From the NCBI RefSeq assembly GCF_010119225.1, contig NZ_WNKF01000004.1:186001-250000 (forward strand): DNA of 64,000 nucleotides, given 5' to 3'. A program made the position numbers and the translations under genes. This document shows positions 38,299-46,513 of the stretch, piece by piece (position 1 is the stretch's first letter; every line of letters starts with the position of its first letter). The notes under the pieces were generated by a model. That model worked only from the letters and a program-made list of their open reading frames with translations. It was not told the DNA's origin and did not search any database. The DNA is from Cyclobacterium roseum (GTDB lineage Bacteria > Bacteroidota > Bacteroidia > Cytophagales > Cyclobacteriaceae).

Positions 38299-38946
38299 TT
38301 ACATCAAAAATAGTTCTTTGAGCAAGGCTGCCTCCAATTCATGTCCCCCCGGATAATGGAAGACGCGTAAATCGCGGATCCCTGCTCCCGTCAGCCGGGA
38401 GTATTGTTCCTGGAAATTTTCCGTGGAAAGAAACGGGTCTTCTTTTCCTAAAGCGGCCATTACCCTGCTGCCATCCAACCTGCGCTGAAGCAACGCTGAA
38501 TCCAGGTCGTAGGCAGGGGCTCCACCCCAAAAAATCACCTTGTCCAGCGGAAAATCCATCTGACAAATCCATCGGCTCATGGTGGCGGCACCCTGTGAAA
38601 AACCGAGTGTATGGACTACTTTTAATTTGGGAAGCTGCTGACGAATATCCTTAAGCAAGGTATTAAGGTAGCGGTTGGTATTGGCAATATCGGTGGTTCG
38701 TTCGTGTTTGGTCATCCAGTTGGCACCTACCCGGCCGGAAAAGCCCTTCAAATAATGCCGGTTGAGCCCTTCAGGTGCTACGATTAAGCGGTCTTCCGTG
38801 TTAAGCGAAGCAAACTTCCGCAGAAAATAAAAGGCCAGTTGCCCATAGCCATGGAAAACAATCCAAAGGCTGGTTTCTCGTCCTGAAATGGGATGACTCA
38901 AATAATACAAATGCTGATGGGGGTAGGACAGGTGCTGGGAAACCAT
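38299..38946 (-). CDS. Alpha/beta-hydrolase, carboxylesterase/phospholipase-like
   Basis: A 215-residue cytosolic serine hydrolase. The nucleophile elbow GFSQGAATMSRW (GxSxG) is at about residue 115, the acid is likely the Asp in ALGKEDPFLS, and the His is in FHYPGGHELEAALL. No signal peptide is present. Substrate unknown; such esterases usually act on short acyl esters or lysophospholipids. Its ATG overlaps the cdd stop by one base (TAATG), so the two are translationally coupled. Confidence 0.87.
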   Translation of the reverse strand: MVSQHLSYPHQHLYYLSHPISGRETSLWIVFHGYGQLAFYFLRKFASLNTEDRLIVAPEGLNRHYLKGFSGRVGANWMTKHERTTDIANTNRYLNTLLKDIRQQLPKLKVVHTLGFSQGAATMSRWICQMDFPLDKVIFWGGAPAYDLDSALLQRRLDGSRVMAALGKEDPFLSTENFQEQYSRLTGAGIRDLRVFHYPGGHELEAALLKELFLM

Positions 38947-39434
38947 TATTTGTTTAAATCGTCAAATTGAAAGGGCAATAAATTCTGTATGCCGTAGGCA
39001 CGAAGTAGCGTTCCATCCGGTCGGTTCATGAGAATTTCTATGGGTGAATTGAATTTGCGTTCGTATTCGCTAATACTTTGCCGGCAAAGCCCACAGGGTG
39101 TTACGGTGTCCGAGCTGCTATTATCCGGTGTTTTAGCGGTTATAAGCAAAATCTCCGGTTTCAAATCAGGGAAGTTGGCATGGGTGTATCCGAGGAGTAT
39201 CCGTTCTGCACAGACGCCTACCGGAAAACAGATATTTTCCTGGTTATTGGCCCAAAAGGTCTGTCCATCTTCCAGAATTACAGCCGCCCCCACCCGGAAA
39301 TTGGAATAGGGCGCATAGGCGAGTGCTGCTGCCTTGTTGGCAAGTTGGAGAAGGTTTAGTCGAATGGCATCCAGGTTTTCCACGGCTACCATTTCAAGGC
39401 TGCTGGTACTGGTGATTTTCCGGTTTTCTTCCAT
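38946..39434 (-). CDS. cdd: Cytidine deaminase
   Basis: A 162-residue homotetramer-type cytidine/deoxycytidine deaminase (pyrimidine salvage). It has the zinc site split over VGVCAERILL (Cys, Glu) and TPCGLCRQSISEY (Cys, Cys), with the substrate-binding NFRVGAAVILEDG upstream. The length is typical. It is the first gene of the minus-strand run and overlaps the downstream esterase gene by one base. TAAGTTTG, a perfect -7 element, lies about 70 bases before the ATG, but no clear -33 partner is present. Confidence 0.95.
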   Translation of the reverse strand: MEENRKITSTSSLEMVAVENLDAIRLNLLQLANKAAALAYAPYSNFRVGAAVILEDGQTFWANNQENICFPVGVCAERILLGYTHANFPDLKPEILLITAKTPDNSSSDTVTPCGLCRQSISEYERKFNSPIEILMNRPDGTLLRAYGIQNLLPFQFDDLNK

Positions 39435-39727
39435 GTGTATTCCTTGAGTTCAATCGTTAAACATACGGTGTAATTTATAAAGCTACCCAAAACAGACCAA
39501 ACTTAGCGATTGTTAAATTGAACTTTTTGGATATTTTTTTTAAAAAATAGGCACCGTATTTATTCGTTTTGACATTTTTATACGTACCTTAATCCTGGCG
39601 TTTCCGAATAGGATGAACCAAAACAAGCCCGAAAAGTTATTAGAACAATGGTCTTATAACTAATTATTCTTAATGATTAACGGGTAACAAATGTAAGCTT
39701 AGTATTAACCACAAAAAGGAATTGATT

Positions 39728-42700
39728 ATGAAGAGAAATTTTACCTATCTTTTATTACTACTGATCTGCTTTATGCTGCAGGGGTCCTATTTGCTGGCAC
39801 AGCAACGGACCGTTAGTGGTAAGATTACCTCCACGGAAGATGGAGAACCACTTCCAGGAGTGAGCATTGTGATTGAAGGCAGCAGCACGGGAACCGTTTC
39901 GGATCTGGAAGGAAATTATTCCTTGGACGTACCAGGTCCCGATGCCGTATTGCTTTATTCATTTATTGGTTTTGCTACACAGTCCCGGCAGGTAGGAAGC
40001 CAGCAAACTATGAATATTGCGTTGAGTCCCGAAACGGGCGATTTGGATGAATTTATCGTGACGGCCTTTGGCATTTCTCAGGAGAAAAAGTCGCTGGGCT
40101 ATGCCGCTCAGAGCATTGATTCGGAGGCCATTACCAAGATGAAGCAGCCCAACCTGGTAAATGCCTTGCAGGGCCAGGTGGCAGGCGTTCAGGTCACCAA
40201 TTCGGGTGGCGCTCCGGGTCAGTCAGCACGAATCATTATACGGGGCATTAATTCCCTGGATCCCGGTGCGGACAACCAACCCCTGTTTGTGGTGGATGGC
40301 GTACCAGTGGATAATTCTACTATAGAATCGTCCGGTACCCCCAGGGGACTTTCCAACCGTATGGCTGATGTCAACCCTAACGACATCGAATCCATGTCTG
40401 TACTCAAAGGAGCAGCAGCCACAGCCCTCTACGGGGTAAGGGCGGCTAATGGGGCGGTCATCATTACCACCAAAAAAGGGAAAGAAGGACAAATCCGGGT
40501 CAATTATAACGGTTCGGTGGGTTTTGAAGAACTAAACCGCCTTCCCAAACTTCAGGACGAATACGGGCAGGGTTTCAGCGGAGAATACCAACCCAGCAGT
40601 TTCTGGCCCTCCTGGGGAGCTCCGATCGCCGAGGTACAGCAGACTGTTCCCGATCACCGGTACCAGGACAACTGGAACAGGGCTTTCAATACCGGGGTGC
40701 AGATTGATAACAGTGTGAGTATCTCAGGAGGAAATGAAGTCGCTACCTTCTATGGCTCCTTTGGAAACCTTTCACAGGAAGGCATTATCCCCTTCTCTAC
40801 CTGGGACAGGACCACTGCCAAACTTTCAGGATCCGTAAAGGCCAGTGAAAAATTTGATTTTTCCGGTTCCATTAATTTCTCCAATACGGGCGGTAACCGA
40901 GTACCCCACGACCGCTTTATGGAGCGCATGATGTATTGGTCCGAGACCACCGATGTACGGGATTATATCAATGAGGATGGTACCATGAGGACCTATAGCA
41001 ATACCAATCCCATTTATGATGCTCGCTTTGCTACGTATGAAGATGACGTGAACAGGATCATCGGTAATATCAACCTGAATTACCACCCTACGGACTGGCT
41101 TTCTTTCTCCTACCGCCTGGGAAATGATTTCTACAGCGATACCCGTACGGAAATTACTCCGGGACCCAAGGGCATAGACGGAGAAGTGGCATTGAGCTCC
41201 ACCGGGCTTTTGGAGGAGACCCGGATCAATAGCAGAGACCTTACCTCCAACTTTTTCATTACCCTGAAAAAGCAATTCAATACCGATTGGAATACCAGCC
41301 TTCGCTTGGGGAATGATATTTTTGAAAGAAGATTTGATGAAGTTACCGCAAGGGGCGAAAATTTTGTGATTCCGGAGTTTTATAACCTCAACAATACCAC
41401 GCAGATTTTCGCTGGCCAGGATAAAAGGCTGAGAAGACTGGTCGGTTTTTACGGAGATCTGATGGTGGATTATAGAAACTTCCTTTTCCTGAACCTTACC
41501 GGAAGAAATGACATTTCCTCTACCTTGCCTAAAGACAACAACTCCTTCTTTTATCCTTCGGTAAACCTGGGGTATGTTTTCAGTGAAAACCTGACACTTC
41601 CTTCCTGGGTCACCTTTGGTAAAGTGAGGGCTTCCTGGGCACAGGTAGGCAAGGATACCGATCCGCATATTCTGGGGGCTACCTATGCTTCCCCGGATAT
41701 ATTCCCCTTGAACGGGCAAGTGGGCTTTACCAGGAATTCGGTTTTTGGAGACCCTAACCTGAGACCGGAACAAACCACTTCGCTGGAATTCGGTTTGCAA
41801 ACAGCTTTTTGGGACAACAGGGCTAATTTTGATGTCACCTATTACAAATCCAATGCCCGGGATCAGATCATTCCGGTTCCGATTTCTGATGCTACCGGTT
41901 ATTCCTCCTATATCACCAATGCAGGGGAAATTGAAAACAGTGGATTTGAATTTATCCTGGGAGGTACCCCAGTGCAAACGCAGGATTTTTCCTGGAATAT
42001 CAGTGCCAACCTTTCCATCAATAACAATGAGATCAAATCCATCAGGGAAGGGATTGATGAGATTGTCGTCGGCAGCCAGTTTGGTTATGTTGGGTCTACC
42101 GTTACGATGAAGCTGATTGAGGGAGAAGCCTATGGCAATATTTTCGGCAGCTCGTATCAGCGGTTGGGTGCCGATCCAGACAACCTGTTTCTGGACCGAA
42201 GCCTGCCGGTAATCATCGGTGCCAATGGCTTTCCGGTGAGAACCGGAACCCAACTGATCCTTGGAAATGCCGTACCCAAATGGATAGGAGGCATTAGAAA
42301 TGATTTCAATTATAAAGGATTTGAATTGTCATTTCTGGTAGACTTTAGGACCGGAGTAGAACAATACAATCAGTACCACAACTTTCTTTCGGCCTTTGGA
42401 AAAAATGAATTCACCGAGGCACGGGAAGATTTCAGGGTATTTGAAGGCGTGCTTGCGGACGGATCACCCAACACGCAGGAAGTTTGGTTGGGTCAGGGAG
42501 AAGGGCCTGATGGGGTCAATTATGGTGCCGGCTACTGGAGAAATCACTACCGGACGACCAGTGAAAACTTTGTGGAAGATGCCAGCTTTATCAAGTTGAG
42601 AAACATCACCCTGGGGTATAACCTGAACCCAGGCATCCTGGAAAAAACCCCCTTTAGAACCGCCAGGGTTTCGGTAGCCGCCAACAATATCATCCTCTAC

Positions 42701-42826
42701 ACCCCCTGGGACGGTTTTGATCCCGAATCATTCTCCGCCGGTGCTGGTGGAAACGCCGTTGGGTTTACCGGGCTGGGATTTCCTGGTGTACAAAGCGTTT
42801 TCTTTAACCTAAACCTTGGACTATAA
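39728..42826 (+). CDS. SusC/RagA-type TonB-dependent outer-membrane transporter
   Basis: A 1032-residue transporter (start at the ATG 39728 rather than the upstream TTG). Domains: signal peptide to about 25; carboxypeptidase-like regulatory domain (RTVSGKITSTEDGEPLPGVS); plug with the SusC signature ALQGQVAGVQVTNSGG and IIIRGINSL, plus FVVDGVPVDNS; then a 22-stranded barrel ending FFNLNLGL. With the SusD-like protein 12 bases downstream it forms an outer-membrane import complex for an oligomer energised by TonB. No ECF sigma/FecR pair is adjacent. The substrate is unknown. Confidence 0.97.
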   Translation: MKRNFTYLLLLLICFMLQGSYLLAQQRTVSGKITSTEDGEPLPGVSIVIEGSSTGTVSDLEGNYSLDVPGPDAVLLYSFIGFATQSRQVGSQQTMNIALSPETGDLDEFIVTAFGISQEKKSLGYAAQSIDSEAITKMKQPNLVNALQGQVAGVQVTNSGGAPGQSARIIIRGINSLDPGADNQPLFVVDGVPVDNSTIESSGTPRGLSNRMADVNPNDIESMSVLKGAAATALYGVRAANGAVIITTKKGKEGQIRVNYNGSVGFEELNRLPKLQDEYGQGFSGEYQPSSFWPSWGAPIAEVQQTVPDHRYQDNWNRAFNTGVQIDNSVSISGGNEVATFYGSFGNLSQEGIIPFSTWDRTTAKLSGSVKASEKFDFSGSINFSNTGGNRVPHDRFMERMMYWSETTDVRDYINEDGTMRTYSNTNPIYDARFATYEDDVNRIIGNINLNYHPTDWLSFSYRLGNDFYSDTRTEITPGPKGIDGEVALSSTGLLEETRINSRDLTSNFFITLKKQFNTDWNTSLRLGNDIFERRFDEVTARGENFVIPEFYNLNNTTQIFAGQDKRLRRLVGFYGDLMVDYRNFLFLNLTGRNDISSTLPKDNNSFFYPSVNLGYVFSENLTLPSWVTFGKVRASWAQVGKDTDPHILGATYASPDIFPLNGQVGFTRNSVFGDPNLRPEQTTSLEFGLQTAFWDNRANFDVTYYKSNARDQIIPVPISDATGYSSYITNAGEIENSGFEFILGGTPVQTQDFSWNISANLSINNNEIKSIREGIDEIVVGSQFGYVGSTVTMKLIEGEAYGNIFGSSYQRLGADPDNLFLDRSLPVIIGANGFPVRTGTQLILGNAVPKWIGGIRNDFNYKGFELSFLVDFRTGVEQYNQYHNFLSAFGKNEFTEAREDFRVFEGVLADGSPNTQEVWLGQGEGPDGVNYGAGYWRNHYRTTSENFVEDASFIKLRNITLGYNLNPGILEKTPFRTARVSVAANNIILYTPWDGFDPESFSAGAGGNAVGFTGLGFPGVQSVFFNLNLGL

Positions 42827-42838
42827 AATTCAGTCATT

Positions 42839-44233
42839 ATGAAATCTATATATACTATTTTAGGTGTATTGCTGCTTCTCGCAGCAACGGCCTGTGAAAA
42901 CTTTCTGGATGTTAACGAAAACCCCAATAATCCCCAGAATGCTCCGATTACGGGATTGATGACCAATGCCAGCTACGAGACGGCCCTAAATGTGCAGCGC
43001 ATCGGTAGCATTACCTCCAATTATGTTCAATACCTGGCTTCTCCCAATCCAGCCAGTGCTTCGGATGTGATGGAGCCACTCAATTATAGCGGTACCTGGT
43101 TTAACTTGTACAATGCGATGACCGATCTGACCGATTTGATCAGCCAGGCAGAGGAATCAGAGGCCGGACACTATCTGGGTGCAGGTCAGGTACTGATGGC
43201 TTTGAATCTGGGCATGACGGTGGATATCTTTGGAGATGTGCCCTATTCTGAGGGGTTTGATTTCAGTGCGGTAACCCCGGTGTATGACGATGACGAACAG
43301 CTTTATGCCGAGGTCTTAAGCCTGCTGGATCAGGGACTTCAAAACCTGGAGGGAACCACGGCCATTTCGATCGGCGATGACGATTTTATCTTCCAGGGGG
43401 ATGTGGAAAAATGGATTAAATTCGGAAATGTACTCAAAGCCAGGTTTATGCTGCATAGCCCAAATGTCAATGCCAATGAAGTGCTCTCCGCCATAGACAA
43501 TGGTTTTGAGGGAAATGATGATGATGCCTATGTGGAATTCTTTGAACAACGCTTCAATCCCTGGGCACAGGTGGCCATCAACAATGAAAGCCTGCTATTG
43601 GGTGGGTGGATCTCTACCCAATTTATTGAGGCCTTGGATGGCACTTCCTATCCTACCGTAGATCCCAGATTGCCATTGATGATAGGTACTACGGATGAAG
43701 GGGAATTTATCGGCGTACCCAATGGTGCAGGCAGGGGCGATGCACCGGAACAAGGAGCCCGTTCTACCTTGATACCCGGTCAGTATTACACCTCCGAGCT
43801 TTCCCCACTTTTAATTGCAACCTATGCGGAGCAAAAATTTATCGAGGCAGAAGCGGCCCTGGGCAGTGATCCCGACCGGGCCTATGCGGCTTATCTGGCC
43901 GGAATTGAAGCCCATATGGACATGCTGGAAGTGCCTGCGTCCGAAAAGGAGGCTTATTTGTCCGATCCAAGTGTAAGTATGGGAGCTGTTGCCTTGACCC
44001 GGGAAGATATCATGAAGGAAAAATGGGTGGCCCTATTCCTGCATCCGGAAACCTGGAACGACGCCAGGCGGTTTGATTATGGCTATAAAGACATGACCTT
44101 ACCTGCCAATCTCAATACAGACTTAAACAATCAGTTTATCCGCAGATTGCCTTATCCAGACAATGAAGTCAGTAGAAATGGCCAAAATGTGCCTGAGGTG
44201 ACCCTGCTGGACCGAATTTGGTGGGATGAGTAG
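42839..44233 (+). CDS. SusD/RagB-like nutrient-binding outer-membrane lipoprotein
   Basis: A 464-residue surface lipoprotein of the SusD-like_2 type. The lipobox LLAATAC is followed by ENFLDVNENPNNPQNAPITG, a consensus start of this class. The TPR-rich body includes WFNLYNAMTDLTDLI and the C-terminal half has EEKWVALFLHPETWNDARRF. It binds the ligand and opens and closes over the SusC barrel encoded 12 bases upstream. A strong terminator follows. Confidence 0.96.
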   Translation: MKSIYTILGVLLLLAATACENFLDVNENPNNPQNAPITGLMTNASYETALNVQRIGSITSNYVQYLASPNPASASDVMEPLNYSGTWFNLYNAMTDLTDLISQAEESEAGHYLGAGQVLMALNLGMTVDIFGDVPYSEGFDFSAVTPVYDDDEQLYAEVLSLLDQGLQNLEGTTAISIGDDDFIFQGDVEKWIKFGNVLKARFMLHSPNVNANEVLSAIDNGFEGNDDDAYVEFFEQRFNPWAQVAINNESLLLGGWISTQFIEALDGTSYPTVDPRLPLMIGTTDEGEFIGVPNGAGRGDAPEQGARSTLIPGQYYTSELSPLLIATYAEQKFIEAEAALGSDPDRAYAAYLAGIEAHMDMLEVPASEKEAYLSDPSVSMGAVALTREDIMKEKWVALFLHPETWNDARRFDYGYKDMTLPANLNTDLNNQFIRRLPYPDNEVSRNGQNVPEVTLLDRIWWDE

Positions 44234-44259
44234 TAAAAAACGAATTCTTCTTTTATACT

Positions 44260-44292
44260 GGGCGAAGTTTGCAACTTCGCCCTTTTATTTTT
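44260..44292 (+). terminator. Rho-independent terminator after SusC/SusD
   Basis: A perfect 10-bp stem GGGCGAAGTT / AACTTCGCCC (44260-44269 with 44273-44282) has a 3-base loop and is followed by TTTTATTTTTT. It lies 27 bases after the SusD stop. Confidence 0.88.
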
Positions 44293-44390
44293 TGATAGTA
44301 TAAACAGTAACTACTCGTCATCAGGCCATTTGTAATGGCAATATGGGTCCGGCTTCAATATCGAAATTAAGAATACACCGGCATTACAAA
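44260..44390. repeat. Composite interspersed repeat, copy A
   Basis: Hairpin GGGCGAAGT/ACTTCGCCC followed by GGCCATTTGTAATGGC (44323-44338), and CCGGCATTACAAA near 44378. The same order and spacing occur at 29894-30035. The first hairpin doubles as the SusCD terminator. Confidence 0.5.
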
Positions 44391-44628
44391 TTTTACGCGA
44401 GCCTTTCCATGTGGTGCCACAATACAATAGGGTAACCTTACAATTTGTCAAAAACAAATTAATGGCTTCCTTCGCTACCCTTTGAAATTTCTGCTTTTTT
44501 GCGAAAGTCAAAATATCATTCGGAAGTAGTGACAGGAATTTACTCAATATTAATTGTAATTTTTTTCTAAATATCGGCAGCATACATGATTTGCTGCCAT
44601 CAATTTGATTTGATAAGTAAAGACTCAA
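44311..44628 (-). CDS. Doubtful ORF in accessory intergenic DNA
   Basis: A 105-codon frame (ILSKFLSLLPNDILTFAKKQ and AKEAINLFLTNCKV inside). The central stretch has a protein-like pattern faintly like the N-terminus of IS4-type transposases, but I cannot support a family. Its C-terminal end runs through the composite repeat. It may be the fragment of a transposase or an artefact. Confidence 0.2.
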   Translation of the reverse strand: MSLYLSNQIDGSKSCMLPIFRKKLQLILSKFLSLLPNDILTFAKKQKFQRVAKEAINLFLTNCKVTLLYCGTTWKGSRKICNAGVFLISILKPDPYCHYKWPDDE

Positions 44629-44640
44629 TTAAATATTGAC

Positions 44641-45160
44641 TGGATTACCAAAGTATCTTCAACCAACAGAAAGGCCGATAAGATCCTTGTGGAGAAGGTT
44701 ATTAGAGCCCTAATGCTTTTAGAGGGATTAGTAAAGCAGAATTTGGATTTTGTTTTCAAAACAGACTTTTGAAAATTATGCAGCTACTGAACATGCTTAT
44801 AGAAATCAGTCAAAATTAACAGTTGATGATGTCCTGGATGATATCTACCAAACCTCTCTATGTTAAGTAAGCAGGGGTGCCGATGGAAAAGGTAATTTTG
44901 ACCATCTACAAACTGGAATTCAACGAGTTTCCAAATTTATTTTCTCAGAGTCATTCCATATTAAACGGGCAATAACATTTTCATCTAAAGCTGCATAAAT
45001 TTCTGCGATACTCAAATCAAGTACGATGACAATTGAAAAATGTAATACCCCGGCTATTATGAAAGATTGGATAATTGGAGACCCATTTTGGCCGAGACTA
45101 AACCGGTTGAAAAAGTCAAATTCAGAGGTTTTTTTCTATTGGTATAAAATATTTGAATAA
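44641..45160 (+). pseudogene. Decayed AbiEii/AbiGii-type nucleotidyltransferase toxin gene
   Basis: Three pieces align to AbiEii (DUF1814) toxins in the right order. The first (44641-44769) has KADKILVEKVIRALMLLEGL followed by LDFVFK, just before where the GGTALM nucleotidyltransferase motif should be. After a junction that loses the catalytic domain (over 100 codons) and shifts frame, the second (from 44771) has ENYAATEHAYRN, TVDDVLDDIYQTSLC, then, past an in-frame TAA (44864), GADGKGNFDHLQTGIQRVSK, FIFSESFHIKRAI and, past another TAA (44996), MKDWIIGDPFW and FFYWYKIFE. AbiEii toxins are the toxin of type IV toxin-antitoxin phage-defence systems. With nonsense mutations and no active site it is dead. 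Confidence 0.8.
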
Positions 45161-45309
45161 AATACAGACAAGAATTAATGGAAAGATCGACCGTACATTA
45201 CGCTGATAACAATTTATTTCAGGTAAAGCTAGTATTCAAAGGTTTTCCATTTTCTTTAAAATCTGGGACCGATCGTATGACCCAATCTCCGGAGGCGTTA
45301 TTCTTGCAT

Positions 45310-45420
45310 GGCATGCCGTTCAGGTTCAACCCCATCCGGGGTTGGAGGTTAGGAATCTAGATGTCTTTTTACCGAAAACGGGATCAATATGCCGTCCCTG
45401 GCATTGTATTTTCAATTATT
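45310..45420. repeat. Hairpin-containing, repeat-like segment
   Basis: CAACCCCATCCGGGGTTG (about 45328-45345) forms a short GC-rich hairpin in an AT-rich context and is followed by TGTCTTTTTACCGAAAACGG. This combination is like dispersed intergenic repeats in other Bacteroidota genomes, but there is only one copy in this window, so the assignment is weak. Confidence 0.3.
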
Positions 45421-45513
45421 AAAAAATAAAAGTAATTTACACCTTCGAAAGTATTTACTTTAGTAGCGAAAAACCAATCTTTTATTTAATTGAAGCTATT
45501 CTCAACGTATTCC

Positions 45514-46494
45514 ATGATAACTATTTTAAGAAGGACCACTTTGCTGGTTTCGGTAGCTGCGGTACTGCTGATAGGCAGTGGCCATCAGGTACAAGATCCA
45601 TTTGAACCCTACCAACAAGAAGTTCCCGGGACGGGAATGTCATTTTCCATGGTTCCTATCCCGGAAGGTTCTTTCAGGATGGGAAGCAACAGCGGGGATT
45701 CCGATGAAGCTCCGGCGCATACGGTAGAACTGGCCCCTTTCTGGATGGCTTCCCACGAAGTGACCTGGGACTTGTTTGAGTTGTTTCTGGACAAAGGATT
45801 TGAAGCTTCTACCAGTGAAGGGCCTTTGAGTCCGGAGGTAGATGGACTGACCCGTCCCTCTATTCCCTACCTGGACATGACCTTCGGGATGGGCAAGGAG
45901 AACAAGCCAGCCATCGCCATGACCCAGTACGGAGCCATTCAGTTTTGTAGGTGGTTGTACCTGAAAACCGGAGTGTTTTTCAGGCTTCCCACCGAAGCGG
46001 AATGGGAATATGCTGCAAGGGCAGGCTCAGAAACCGCTTATTTTTTTGGAGACGATCTGGCAGATTTGGATAAATACGCATGGTATGATGCCAACAGTGA
46101 GGGGACCACTCATGAAGTAGGCAAAAAGGAACCCAACCCATGGGGCCTTTACGATATATTAGGAAATGTCAACGAATGGACCATGGATCACTACGATCCG
46201 GATGCCTACCAAACCAGGGAGACTCCTGCCGAGAACCCCTTGACGGTGTCCGAGGAGTTGTATCCCAAGGTGATTCGTGGCGGAAGTTATGACAGTGAAG
46301 CAGCGAATTTGAAAAGCAGCAAGCGATTTGCCAGTACCGCCGAATGGAAAAGAATTGACCCGCAAATTCCAAAAAGTCAATGGTGGTTTCCAGAAGCACC
46401 GTTTCTGGGAATGCGGCTGGTGCGACCCCTAAACCCGCCCAGTCCGGAAGAAATAGCGGACTATTACGGCAAAACACCAATGGAAGACTATTAA
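45514..46494 (+). CDS. FGE-sulfatase-fold (SUMF1-like) secreted protein
   Basis: A 326-residue exported protein (signal peptide about 1-25; start at the ATG 45514, as the upstream frame begins at a TTG). It has the formylglycine-generating-enzyme fold: SMVPIPEGSFRMGSNSGDSD, FWMASHEVTWDLFELFL, LPTEAEWEYAARAGSETAYF, GLYDILGNVNEWTMD, KVIRGGSY and a final FLGMRLVRP. The Cys pair used for catalysis by true FGEs is missing (only one Cys, in QFCRWLY), so it is not expected to activate sulfatases. It is first in an operon with a Gfo/Idh enzyme and a TIM-barrel isomerase. It may bind carbohydrate or ligand in the periplasm. Confidence 0.88.
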   Translation: MITILRRTTLLVSVAAVLLIGSGHQVQDPFEPYQQEVPGTGMSFSMVPIPEGSFRMGSNSGDSDEAPAHTVELAPFWMASHEVTWDLFELFLDKGFEASTSEGPLSPEVDGLTRPSIPYLDMTFGMGKENKPAIAMTQYGAIQFCRWLYLKTGVFFRLPTEAEWEYAARAGSETAYFFGDDLADLDKYAWYDANSEGTTHEVGKKEPNPWGLYDILGNVNEWTMDHYDPDAYQTRETPAENPLTVSEELYPKVIRGGSYDSEAANLKSSKRFASTAEWKRIDPQIPKSQWWFPEAPFLGMRLVRPLNPPSPEEIADYYGKTPMEDY

Positions 46495-46513
46495 TAATCT
46501 AACTCAAAGTAAT

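Larger units (their letters stand above)
44234..45513. other. 1.3-kb intergenic region with terminator, repeat and AbiEii remnant
   Basis: No intact gene of known kind. It holds the SusCD terminator and composite repeat (44260-44390), a doubtful minus-strand ORF (44311-44628), the AbiEii pseudogene (44641-45160) and a hairpin-containing repeat-like segment (45310-45420). Confidence 0.6.

Noticed and set aside
40826-42253. Long minus-strand ORF (475 codons) inside the SusC gene
   Set aside because: It is the antisense shadow of a conserved TonB-dependent transporter gene and has no family-like motifs; its repetitive IIGNI/FG pattern reflects the sense codons.
45178-45360. 60-codon ORF between the AbiEii remnant and the SUMF1-like gene
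   Set aside because: It covers a repeat-like hairpin region and has no recognisable protein features or promoter.
45514-46494. Formylglycine-generating enzyme (sulfatase activator)
   Set aside because: The fold fits, but the catalytic Cys pair is absent and no sulfatase gene is nearby.
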